From Dyella nitratireducens (GTDB taxonomy: Bacteria; Pseudomonadota; Gammaproteobacteria; Xanthomonadales; Rhodanobacteraceae), in assembly GCF_014642835.1 (NCBI RefSeq), contig NZ_BMJA01000001.1:1597267-1661266 (forward strand): a stretch of 64,000 nucleotides of DNA, written 5' to 3'. Below are positions 10,257-17,546 of this stretch, piece after piece. Below the pieces are notes generated by a model. The model was given only the letters and a program-made list of their open reading frames with translations, had not been told where the DNA came from and made no database searches. Every line of letters starts with the position of its first letter. The first letter of the stretch is position 1. The translations under genes and the position numbers were made by a program.

Positions 10257-11525
10257 TCAGCCGGCGCTGGCACGGCGCTTACCACCCTGCTTGCCCTTGT
10301 TGCCGTCCGCGGTGACTTGCACCGCCGGTACTTCGCCTGGCTTCAACGCTTTTACCTTGCTGCCGGGCTTGAGGCGGAACTGGCCTTCGGTCACCACCTG
10401 GTCGCCATCGTCCAGGCCGCTGCTCACCATCACGTGACTGTCACCGACCTCGCCCGCCACATGCACCGGTTGCATCGCCACCGTTTGATCCTGTTGCAGC
10501 TTGTAGACGAAATCGCCGTCGGGACCACGCTGCACCGCCTGCGCCGGAATCACCAGACCGCCCTGCACGGTCCGCACGCGCAGGCGCACGTTCACGAACT
10601 GGCCCGGCCACAGCGTGCTGGTGGGATTGTTGAAAATCGCACGCAGCTTGAAGGTGCCCGTGGTGGTATCGATCTGGTTGTCCACCACCTGCAGCGCGCC
10701 GGTGGTATCGAGCGGATGCGCATCGGCGCGATCCAGCGCGATCACTTCCAGCTTGTCGGCGCCGTTCTGGAACGAATTGCGCACCGCTTCGAGATTCTGC
10801 TCGGGCAGATTGAAGATGATGTAGATCGGGTGGATTTGCGTGAGCGTGACGATGTTGGTGGTGGTGCTCACGATATTGCCCGGGTCGACCTGGCGAATAC
10901 CCGCCACGCCGTCGATCGGCGAAATGATCTTGGTGAAATCCAACTGCACCTTGGCCGAGCGTACGGCTGCCGCGTCCGCAATCACGGTTGCCTTGAGCTG
11001 GTCGACATTGTTGCGGTAGGTGTCGATGTTCAACGCGGCTACGTAGCCATTGGCGACCAGCTTCTGGTTGCGGTCCAGCGTGCTGATGGCTGTGGCCAGC
11101 GAGGCTTCGTCCTGCTTCTGCTTGGCCACGGCCTGATCATAGGCCGCCTGGTAGGTGCGCGGATCGATTTCGGCGATCACCTCGCCCTTCTTCACCGCCT
11201 GGCCTTCCTGGAAGTTGATCGTCATCAACTGCTGGCCGCTGATCTGCGGATTGACGGTCACGGTGTTGAGCGCCGTCACCGTGCCGAGCGCCGTGAGATA
11301 GACCGGCACGTTCTGCTTGACCGTCGGCTCCACCGTCACCGGCACCGGCGAGTTGTCCTGGCCGTTGGCGCCTTGCGCACCCGGCGCCCCACCATTCTGA
11401 GCGGACTGCCTGTGATGACCACCAGCCCCAGGCTCCGCTCCGGGTTTATGCAGCAAGCGGAAGGCGACTCCACCCACCACGAGCACGGCGACCACGATCA
11501 ACGCGATCTTCCAAAAACGCGACAT
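10257..11525 (-). CDS. mdtA: RND periplasmic adaptor (membrane fusion protein), MdtA-like
   Basis: 422 residues from the ATG at 11525, which has an AGGAG ribosome-binding site six bases upstream; the frame stays open further upstream but without support. The N-terminal MSRFWKIALIVVAVLVVGG is an inner-membrane anchor. Then come a low-complexity G/Q/N segment, the lipoyl-like half motif (LGTVTALNTVTVNPQISGQ), an alpha-hairpin (about residues 115-190), the second lipoyl half, and beta-barrel and membrane-proximal domains (QGGLVIPAQAVQRGPDGDFVY). It would link the two downstream RND pumps to a TolC-type channel. It is the first gene of a three-gene operon. Confidence 0.92.
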   Translation of the reverse strand: MSRFWKIALIVVAVLVVGGVAFRLLHKPGAEPGAGGHHRQSAQNGGAPGAQGANGQDNSPVPVTVEPTVKQNVPVYLTALGTVTALNTVTVNPQISGQQLMTINFQEGQAVKKGEVIAEIDPRTYQAAYDQAVAKQKQDEASLATAISTLDRNQKLVANGYVAALNIDTYRNNVDQLKATVIADAAAVRSAKVQLDFTKIISPIDGVAGIRQVDPGNIVSTTTNIVTLTQIHPIYIIFNLPEQNLEAVRNSFQNGADKLEVIALDRADAHPLDTTGALQVVDNQIDTTTGTFKLRAIFNNPTSTLWPGQFVNVRLRVRTVQGGLVIPAQAVQRGPDGDFVYKLQQDQTVAMQPVHVAGEVGDSHVMVSSGLDDGDQVVTEGQFRLKPGSKVKALKPGEVPAVQVTADGNKGKQGGKRRASAG

Positions 11526-11961
11526 GTAAAACTCCTGGATTGAACGGCGGAACCACCCGACTCCGCTCGATGCGAACGATGCACGCTTGACCTGACAACT
11601 TGCGAACAAGCATAGGAGCTGCCTAACGAGCTTGGACAATGCCAGTTGACACAGGTGCCTTATGACCGATGGCACGGTCCTTGGGGCACAGCGTATCAGC
11701 CGGGTTGTGACCATATGCCTGCAGGCAACAACCCACGCACTTTACTAAAGTCCTCGGACAAATCGCCGCGGCATGGCACTGACGATCCCGTGAGCTGCTA
11801 TCTCAACTTGCTGCGAGCTTCGTCTATACTCCGGGCTTATTGTCCGCGGCGACCCGATCCATCTGATCTGCCACGGCATGGTCGCCAGGGGCGCCAAGGT
11901 ACGTCACGGGGGAAAACGTGGCGGCTTTCCAGACTAATCATTCGATGACTGGAGTACTTGC
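11526..11961. other. 436-bp divergent intergenic region, mdtABC versus cytochrome c5
   Basis: No coding sequence that I can support. It must hold the promoters of both the leftward efflux operon and the rightward cytochrome gene. A small palindrome CTTG-CGAA-CAAG lies near 11600 and could be an operator. TATACT near 11827 could be a minus-10 for the cytochrome gene, but no matching minus-35 is found at 16-18 bp. Confidence 0.4.
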
Positions 11962-12495
11962 GTGAGCGGTTCCATGAGCAAATCCGACCAGAGTTTCCTG
12001 CGTCAGTTCTCGCTGCTTATCGCCGGCCTCGGCGTACTGACCCTGGTGCTGATCTTCACCGCATGGACGATCTACGAGCACGAGCCGAAGGAAACCGATC
12101 CCAACGTCGCGCAGCAGCTTTCCGCCAGGCTTGCCCCCAACGGCTCCGTCTACGCGGGCAACACCGGCCGTGCCGCGATGCTGGCCGCGCAGGAAGCCGC
12201 CGCCAAGGCTGCTGCCGCGCAAGTCGCTTACGGCGGCACCACCGATGGCAAGACCATCTACGACAACCTTTGCCATAGCTGCCATACCGCGGGCGTGGCT
12301 GGTGCGCCGGTGTTGGGCAACAAGGCGATGTGGGCGCCACGCATTGCCGAAGGCCTGGATACGTTGGTCAAACACGCCATCGATGGCTATCACGGCCCCG
12401 ACGGCAACACCATGCCGGCGAAGGGCGGCAATCCGGCGCTGACCGATGCGCAAGTGAAGGCCGCAGTGACGTGGATTGTGGATCAGGCGAAATAA
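11962..12495 (+). CDS. membrane-anchored cytochrome c5-type protein
   Basis: 177 residues. A GGAG site at 11951 lies seven bases before a GTG start at 11962; the ATG at 11974 would be too far away, so GTG is preferred. Residues 17-37 are a membrane anchor. An alanine-rich linker (about 66-90) leads to a single class I c-type heme domain with CHSCH at residues 104-108 and a probable axial methionine at 151 (NTMPAKGG), the cytochrome c5 pattern. It would carry electrons on the periplasmic face of the inner membrane, for instance to a terminal oxidase. A strong terminator follows, so it is probably monocistronic. Confidence 0.88.
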   Translation: MSGSMSKSDQSFLRQFSLLIAGLGVLTLVLIFTAWTIYEHEPKETDPNVAQQLSARLAPNGSVYAGNTGRAAMLAAQEAAAKAAAAQVAYGGTTDGKTIYDNLCHSCHTAGVAGAPVLGNKAMWAPRIAEGLDTLVKHAIDGYHGPDGNTMPAKGGNPALTDAQVKAAVTWIVDQAK

Positions 12496-12518
12496 TTTTC
12501 GACTCAGTCTGCCCATGA

Positions 12519-12545
12519 CGCCGCCTTCGGGCGGCGTTTTCGTTT
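12519..12545 (+). terminator. Rho-independent terminator of the cytochrome c5 gene
   Basis: Stem CGCCGCC / GGCGGCG with a TTCG loop, followed by TTTTCGTTT, 23 bp after the stop codon. Confidence 0.85.
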
Positions 12546-12621
12546 CAGCTTCTCTCGCCTCGGGAGAGGGAGCGCGTCATCCAGCGCATGCAGAAAACGC
12601 CTGACCGCTATCATTAGCCGC

Positions 12622-13308
12622 ATGACCCAGGCTGCCCCCTCTCCCGATCCGTCCGTTTTCCCGGACGCCCTCACTGAATTCACCCTGCAAGGTCCTGTCG
12701 GCCCTCTGGAAGCCATGAGTGACGTGGCCGAGCGCCCCGGTGCGCGCCGTGCGGTGGCGGTGATCTGCCACCCCAACTCCAAGGACGGCGGCACCATGCG
12801 CAACAAAGTGGTGACCATGCTGGAACGCAGCCTGCGCGAATGCGGGATCGACACGCTGCGCTTCAACTTCCGCAGCGCCGGTGAATCGGCGGGCGAATAC
12901 GACAACGGCCGCGGCGAGAGCGACGACCTGGCTGCCGCCGTGGCATGGGCGCGCAAGATGCGTCCCGATGATCAACTGTGGCTGGCCGGCTTTTCGTTCG
13001 GCAGCTACGTCACGTTGCGCAATGCGGTGAAGCTGAAGGCTGATGCGCTGATCAGCATTGCTCCGCCGGTCGGCCGCTGGTCGCACGAGACGCTCGCTCT
13101 GCCCACGTGCCCGTGGCTGGTGGTGATGGGCGAAGAAGACGAAATCGTGGAACCGCAGGCGGTATTCGATTGGATCGACAGCCTCGAGGAGCCGCCCGAA
13201 CTGGTGCGCATGCCCGAGACCGGGCATTTCTTCCACCGTCGCTTGATGGATTTGCGCGGGTCAGTGAAACATTGGGTGCAGGATTATTTGCCGCCTGTGC
13301 GTGAGTAG
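12622..13308 (+). CDS. alpha/beta hydrolase of the COG2945 type
   Basis: 228 residues, a small single-domain alpha/beta hydrolase. The HPNSKDGGTMRNK segment near the first strand, the RFNFRSAGESAG motif and the nucleophile elbow GFSFGS (serine near residue 124) are typical. The acid is probably in GEEDEIV and the histidine in ETGHFFH. Related proteins are annotated as predicted alpha/beta-superfamily hydrolases of unknown substrate. No signal peptide, so cytoplasmic. A family A repeat begins 3 bp after the stop codon. Confidence 0.8.
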   Translation: MTQAAPSPDPSVFPDALTEFTLQGPVGPLEAMSDVAERPGARRAVAVICHPNSKDGGTMRNKVVTMLERSLRECGIDTLRFNFRSAGESAGEYDNGRGESDDLAAAVAWARKMRPDDQLWLAGFSFGSYVTLRNAVKLKADALISIAPPVGRWSHETLALPTCPWLVVMGEEDEIVEPQAVFDWIDSLEEPPELVRMPETGHFFHRRLMDLRGSVKHWVQDYLPPVRE

Positions 13309-13310
13309 CC

Positions 13311-13388
13311 ACGTAGGTTGGGGTGCAAACCCCAGCGTCGCCATGGTTTGTCATCACGCCATGTTGGGGTTTGCACCCCAACCTACGT
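13311..13388. repeat. REP-like inverted repeat, family A
   Basis: The left half begins ACGTAGGTTGGGGTGCAAAC; the right half is its inverse, ending in CAACCTACGT. Each half is a hairpin GTTGGGGT-GCAA-ACCCCAAC. It lies in the gap between two rightward genes. Confidence 0.92.
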
Positions 13389-13431
13389 GACTGACGTTAC
13401 CGATCAACAGCTAAGCAAGATTGTTTCTTCC

Positions 13432-14541
13432 ATGACCGAACTCTCCCCCAGCGCCCGTTACCACGAAGGTGTCGCCGCCCACCGCTGGAACACCGATCCC
13501 GCGCAGCTTGCCGTACTGCCGGAATTCGATCGCATGCAAGCTGCGTTATGCGCACGCGGCAACGGCAACGGGAACGGCCTGTTCGATCGCTTGAAATCCT
13601 TGCTCGGCGGCGAAGAGCGCCAAGCCGTACCCGGCCTTTACCTGTGGGGCAGCGTCGGTCGCGGCAAGACGTTTCTGATGGATCTGTTCGCGGCCAGTCT
13701 GCCGCATGGCGTTGCGCTGCGACGTCACTTTCATCGCTTCATGGGCGAAGTGCACGAGCATCTGCGCGACCTTGGTGAACGGCAGAATCCACTCGTCGAT
13801 GTAGCCGAACGTATCGCGCAGCGCTGCCGCGTGTTGTGCCTGGACGAGTTCCTGGTCAACGACATCGGCGATGCGATGATCCTGGCCAATCTGCTGGAAG
13901 CACTGTTCGCACGCGGCGTCACGCTGGTGACGACGTCCAACACGGCGCCGGACAATCTCTACAAGGATGGCCTGCAACGCGCACGCTTTCTGCCGGCGAT
14001 CGCGTCGATCACGCAGCACTGCCACGTGGTGGAAATGATCTCTCCGCACGACTGGCGCCTGCGCGCACTCACCCATGCACCGGTGTACCACACGCCGCCG
14101 GGTGCGGAAGCGGAGCGTGAACTCTCGCGCATCTTTGCCAGCCAGGCGCAGGGCGAGGTCATCGATGGTGGCGAGATCGTGATCAACGACCGCCCCATTC
14201 CGGTACGCAAACGTGCCCCCAATATTCTCTGGTTCGACTTTGCCGCGCTATGCGATGGCCCCCGCGCCGTGGCCGATTACATTGCGCTGGCGAAAACGGC
14301 GCCGGCCATCATCGTCTCCAATGTGCCGCAATTCACCCTCTACAGCGAAGATCCGGCCAAGCGCTTCGTGCAGCTGGTCGACGAGTTCTACGACCGCCAC
14401 GTGAAGCTGATTCTTTCCGCCGCCGCACCGATCACCGAGTTGTACGACGGTGAACGTTTGCGTGCCGAGTTTGGACGTACCGAGTCGCGCCTGATCGAGA
14501 TGCAGAGCCAGGAATATCTGGCGCTGGAGCATCGACCGTAA
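13432..14541 (+). CDS. zapE: cell division protein ZapE (AFG1-family ATPase)
   Basis: 369 residues from the ATG at 13432; longer starts would read through the upstream repeat. AFG1/ZapE P-loop ATPase with Walker A GSVGRGKT (residues 73-80), Walker B CLDEF (D138-E139), the GVTLVTTSN sensor segment and the C-terminal LIEMQSQEYL. In E. coli ZapE associates with the Z-ring during constriction under stress or low oxygen. The neighbours give no operon context, since the gene is flanked by palindromic repeats on both sides. The ribosome-binding site is weak. Confidence 0.9.
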   Translation: MTELSPSARYHEGVAAHRWNTDPAQLAVLPEFDRMQAALCARGNGNGNGLFDRLKSLLGGEERQAVPGLYLWGSVGRGKTFLMDLFAASLPHGVALRRHFHRFMGEVHEHLRDLGERQNPLVDVAERIAQRCRVLCLDEFLVNDIGDAMILANLLEALFARGVTLVTTSNTAPDNLYKDGLQRARFLPAIASITQHCHVVEMISPHDWRLRALTHAPVYHTPPGAEAERELSRIFASQAQGEVIDGGEIVINDRPIPVRKRAPNILWFDFAALCDGPRAVADYIALAKTAPAIIVSNVPQFTLYSEDPAKRFVQLVDEFYDRHVKLILSAAAPITELYDGERLRAEFGRTESRLIEMQSQEYLALEHRP

Positions 14542-14543
14542 TC

Positions 14544-14619
14544 CGTAGGTTGGGGTGCAAACCCCAACGTTGCCATGTCTATGTGAACGGGAATGCTGGG
14601 GTTTGCACCCCAACCTACA
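14544..14619. repeat. REP-like inverted repeat, family A, overlapping the end of the CorC-like gene
   Basis: Same element as at 13311. Its right terminus (CAACCTAC) supplies the TAG stop codon at 14615-14617 of the leftward CorC/HlyC-type gene. It starts two bases after the zapE stop codon, so it fills the whole gap between the convergent genes. Confidence 0.92.
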
Positions 14620-15919
14620 CAACTTCACGCTCACGCATCGCCAACACTTTATCGATACGCCTTCCATCCGTATCCACCACTTCCAACCGCCATCCCTGAT
14701 ACACGAAAAACTCACCCACCTGCGGTATGTGCGCCATCTGCGCCAGCACGAATCCCGCTGCCGTGTGATAACCCTTCTCCGACGGTTGCCGCCATCCCAA
14801 CCGCTCGAACATCTGGAATACCGGACACGCGCCGTCAATCAGCAGACTGCCATCCTCGCGCTCCACGATATCCGGTGCATCGCTTTCGCTTTCCGGCAAA
14901 TGGCCAACCATCGCTTCGAGCAAATCCGTCTGCGTGACGATGCCTTCCAAGCCACCGTATTCGTCGAGCACGATGACTAGCCGCACGGGCGCGGAGCGAA
15001 AGCGTTCCAGCACCTTGAAGATCGGCGTCGATTCGTGAATTGCCGGTGGCGTCGTTAGTGCTGCCAGCGGATCCAATTCATGACCATCGAGCAGTTGGTC
15101 AAGCAGATCTTGTTTCGCCACCATGCCAAGCGGTTCGCCGATGTCGCTCCGCCCTACCAGCATATACTGATGGCGGCATTCGCGTAGCGTGCGCAGGATG
15201 TCTTCGCGCGGGTTGTCCATATCCAGCCAAACGAGATCGGTGCGCGGCGTCATGATGTCGCCGATGCGGCGATCACCAATATTGAAAACGCGCTCCACCA
15301 CTTCCTGCTGCGCACGCTGCAGCAGGCCGGCCTCCTGACTGGCGGACACCAGCAGCTTGAGCTCCTCCGCCGAATGCAACATGTCTTCACCGGCGCCGGG
15401 ACGCAATCCCACCACGCGCAGCACAAGATTGCCCAGGCCATTGAGCAGCACGATGGCCGGGCGGAACACGAACAGGAACACATTCAGCGGACGCACCACC
15501 CACAACGCCGTGCCTTCACTGCGCTGCAAGGCCAAGCTCTTTGGCGCCAGTTCGCCAAGCACGATATGCAAGGCCGTGATGATGCAGAAGGCGATCGCTA
15601 TGGCGACGACATCCGCACCCACTCCTGCATATTTGCCGGCCCACGTTTCCAGCAACGGCTCGATCAGATGCGCCAGGGCCGGCTCTCCCACCCAGCCCAA
15701 CGCCAGCGAAGACAGCGTGATGCCCAACTGTGTGGCGGCCAGGCTGGCATCGAGGCGATCGACGGTGCGCAGCAAAACGTATGCGTTACGCCGCCCCTGT
15801 GAAACCAGTTCCGCAACGCGGCTGCGGCGCACGGCGACCAGCGCGAATTCAGCCGCAACAAAAAAGCCGTTGGCGGCAACCAGAAGGAATACTGCCAATA
15901 TGCCTATCCATCCCGTCAT
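14615..15919 (-). CDS. CNNM/CorC (HlyC) family membrane protein with CBS domains
   Basis: 434 residues. An N-terminal DUF21/CNNM domain of about 190 residues with three to four membrane helices contains NGFFVAAEFALVAVRRSR and LGELAPKSLAL. A CBS pair follows (about 205-325, with the IMTPRTDLVWLD motif), then the C-terminal CorC_HlyC domain (about 345-425). The family is linked to magnesium and cobalt export or tolerance; the older hemolysin label is historical. The stop codon lies in the terminal bases of a palindromic repeat, so the last residues (REREVV) may have been set by repeat insertion. Confidence 0.88.
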   Translation of the reverse strand: MTGWIGILAVFLLVAANGFFVAAEFALVAVRRSRVAELVSQGRRNAYVLLRTVDRLDASLAATQLGITLSSLALGWVGEPALAHLIEPLLETWAGKYAGVGADVVAIAIAFCIITALHIVLGELAPKSLALQRSEGTALWVVRPLNVFLFVFRPAIVLLNGLGNLVLRVVGLRPGAGEDMLHSAEELKLLVSASQEAGLLQRAQQEVVERVFNIGDRRIGDIMTPRTDLVWLDMDNPREDILRTLRECRHQYMLVGRSDIGEPLGMVAKQDLLDQLLDGHELDPLAALTTPPAIHESTPIFKVLERFRSAPVRLVIVLDEYGGLEGIVTQTDLLEAMVGHLPESESDAPDIVEREDGSLLIDGACPVFQMFERLGWRQPSEKGYHTAAGFVLAQMAHIPQVGEFFVYQGWRLEVVDTDGRRIDKVLAMREREVV

Positions 15920-16044
15920 GGCGGCGCCTTACGTTAGTGCAGACATCGTATGGTAAAGGCAGCGCGCAACGCGTTGGACCCGCTTCACCAACCGCCGCAT
16001 CTGCTGCTACGGTGCGCGCTCCGCTTTATCTCGGAGTTGCCGCC

Positions 16045-16431
16045 ATGCTGACCATCATCGCTGCCGCGCTGCTTGCCGGCGCCCAACTCACGGTGGCGCC
16101 GGATACCTTCGACGCACGCGTACATCGCGCCAAGATGATCGAAGCAGGCACCACGGGGCCGGTTTATCAGAAGCAGTTCTGGGCCAAGACCGGCAATCCG
16201 ATGACCGATGCACTGAAGAGCTGCCTGGCAAGCAACGCACCGGCGGACAAGTCGCCCTTCACGCTGGTTGCCGATATCTCGCCCGACGGGCATCCACTGA
16301 ACGTTGAAGTTCGCGCACCCACACCGGTCGCGAAATGTCTTGCCGGGCAATTCTCGGCATGGACGTTTCCTGTTCCGCCCAAGTTGTCCGATTCGGTCAA
16401 CTATCCCATCGAGATCGACATCAGCATGTAG
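16045..16431 (+). CDS. small secreted protein, TonB-C-terminus-like fold suspected
   Basis: 128 residues from an ATG with GGAG nine bases upstream. A short hydrophobic leader (MLTIIAAALLAGAQLTVA) suggests export. The middle and end (VADISPDGHPLNVEVRAPTP, then W-x-FP-x-P) resemble the small alpha/beta domain at the end of TonB and similar proteins, though no energy-transducer part is present. Two cysteines flank this region. I do not recognise a specific function. It is followed within about 50 bp by a small membrane protein gene in the same direction. Confidence 0.65.
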   Translation: MLTIIAAALLAGAQLTVAPDTFDARVHRAKMIEAGTTGPVYQKQFWAKTGNPMTDALKSCLASNAPADKSPFTLVADISPDGHPLNVEVRAPTPVAKCLAGQFSAWTFPVPPKLSDSVNYPIEIDISM

Positions 16432-16482
16432 GCGCCCTACGTTGCGCTACGATCCGCCCGTTGTCTTCGCGGAGCCTTTCGC

Positions 16483-16779
16483 ATGCGCGCACCCACCGGC
16501 TCGGTCGTCGGGCTCTGCTCCGCCTCCGCCACGATGTCGGCGATGGGCATGGCCTTTCTCGGTTACTGGGGCGTGCACGAGCCCACCCCCTGGAACGCGC
16601 GTGACATCGTGGTGGTGTGCCTAGCCTTTCTCAGCTTCTTTGCCCTTGGCGCGACGATCTGGATCGCCACCACGCCGGTCGCGGAAGACGCCGTCGAACG
16701 GATCGCGCCCGCTCGCCGCAGCTTCGCCGCCGGGCTGGTGTTGATGTGGGTGGGGATCATCGTCGCGATCACGCGCTAG
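16483..16779 (+). CDS. small integral membrane protein of unknown function
   Basis: 98 residues with three hydrophobic stretches (about 8-30, 43-63 and 80-96) and a GGAG ribosome-binding site upstream. No family is recognised. It precedes the ribonucleotide reductase control region. A GC-rich inverted repeat (CCAGCCG ... CGGCTGG) just after its stop may end the transcript, but there is no T-run. Confidence 0.6.
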   Translation: MRAPTGSVVGLCSASATMSAMGMAFLGYWGVHEPTPWNARDIVVVCLAFLSFFALGATIWIATTPVAEDAVERIAPARRSFAAGLVLMWVGIIVAITR

Positions 16780-16832
16780 TCGAAAAAAACTGGCCCAGCC
16801 GGCAAGCCGCATGGCGGCTGGACTCGCGCCGC

Positions 16833-16853
16833 TTATCCACTGGCTTATCCACA
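16833..16853 (+). promoter_or_regulatory. two tandem DnaA boxes upstream of nrdAB
   Basis: TTATCCACT at 16833-16841 and TTATCCACA at 16845-16853, starting 12 bp apart in the same orientation. The second is a perfect match to the DnaA consensus TTATNCACA; the first differs at the last base. They lie just upstream of a promoter-like pair and the B12 riboswitch. E. coli nrdAB is also controlled through DnaA boxes upstream of its promoter, which supports the assignment. Confidence 0.75.
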
Positions 16854-16863
16854 AATTATTGGG

Positions 16864-16892
16864 TTGACCGGCAGGAGCGACCCCGATATGTT
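16864..16892 (+). promoter_or_regulatory. putative sigma70 promoter of nrdAB
   Basis: TTGACC (16864-16869), a 17-bp spacer and TATGTT (16887-16892). A start site near 16899 would put the first transcribed bases at the beginning of the riboswitch P1 stem. The position between the DnaA boxes and the aptamer supports the call. Confidence 0.6.
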
Positions 16893-16897
16893 GTGCT

Positions 16898-17081
16898 CCG
16901 TCGGTCGCCGTCTCAGATTATTTCGAGGTGGCTCGGGAATCCGGTGCGAATCCGGAACTGCCCCGCAGCGGTAAGCGGAGACGAAAACCCAGATCGCACT
17001 GGCCTTCAAGGCCGGGAAGCGGGGCGAGTAGGCGGGTCGCCAGACCCACATCCGCAAGTCCGAAGACCTGCCGACACGGCA
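16898..17081 (+). promoter_or_regulatory. cobalamin (B12) riboswitch upstream of nrdA
   Basis: The conserved core is visible: GGGAATCCGGTGCGAATCCG, then ACTGCCCCGCAGCGGTAAGC, GCACTGGCC...GGGAAG, and the B12 box AAGTCCGAAGACCTGCC at 17056-17072. P1 can form between GTCGG near 16900 and CCGAC near 17072-17076. Binding of adenosylcobalamin is expected to shut down nrdAB. In other bacteria this arrangement accompanies a second, B12-dependent class II reductase, which is therefore predicted elsewhere in the genome. A 9-bp hairpin (17077-17100) and a smaller one (17100-17111) follow; no poly-U terminator is evident. Confidence 0.93.
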
Positions 17082-17114
17082 TGGCCGGAGTGCCATGCCG
17101 CCGGTGACGGCCGG

Positions 17115-17380
17115 AGAGCCTGACTAATGCCTCTACATGATTCGCGCCGGGTCTGTTTGCCCGCAAAACAAGGAGGAGCGAGGGCGCGTATGCCGATACG
17201 CAACCGAGCGAGGACGCAGGATTGCGGGCAAACAGACCCGGCCCTCCGGGTTGCGTCTGAGCGGCCGCCATGCGGCAGCGCACGGCTTGATCAGACGGCC
17301 AGTCTGGCCTGCGCCGTGCACTACCACCTGACGACCGCTCAGACGCAACGCGAACCATGTAGAGGCATTAGTCAGGCTCT
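17115..17380. repeat. 266-bp nested palindromic element in the nrdA leader
   Basis: Outer arms 17115-17139 and 17356-17380 are perfect 25-bp inverted repeats, extending to 32 bp with one mismatch. Inside are two further perfect stems: 18 bp (17147-17164 with 17224-17241) and 15 bp (17250-17264 with 17335-17349). Each of these encloses smaller hairpins, for example GCGTAT-gccg-ATACGC at 17186-17201 and GCCGC-cat-GCGGC at 17264-17276. As RNA this gives a three-way junction. It lies wholly between the riboswitch and the nrdA start. It may be an expression platform, a structured RNA, or a small non-autonomous mobile element; no clear target duplication flanks it. Confidence 0.85.
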
Positions 17381-17546
17381 TCGGGAGAGGCGTACGCACG
17401 ACGTGGAAGTCACACGTATCGGGCGCACGACCGCGGTACCGCCACCTCAGCCCTGCGCGCGGGAGCAGGTGGTTGAGTCCAAGGAATCTGTCCGCACGAA
17501 CCGGCTCTCGCCGGCCGGACCGATTCCGCAGCCCGGAGCGTCCGAC

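Noticed and set aside
11663..11680. sigma54-like TGGCAC-N5-TTGG
   Set aside because: The required GC at the minus-12 box is missing, and the site is far from the cytochrome start.
13311..14619. family A repeats as a CRISPR array
   Set aside because: Only paired inverted copies separated by whole genes; no regular spacing, no spacers and no cas genes.
16780..16900. NrdR boxes upstream of nrdA
   Set aside because: No ACAC-N8-GTGT-like pair could be found; the sites present match DnaA boxes.
17127..17546. 975-residue version of NrdA starting at 17127
   Set aside because: The extra 140 residues are encoded by the palindromic leader, have no resemblance to NrdA, and a good ribosome-binding site precedes 17547.
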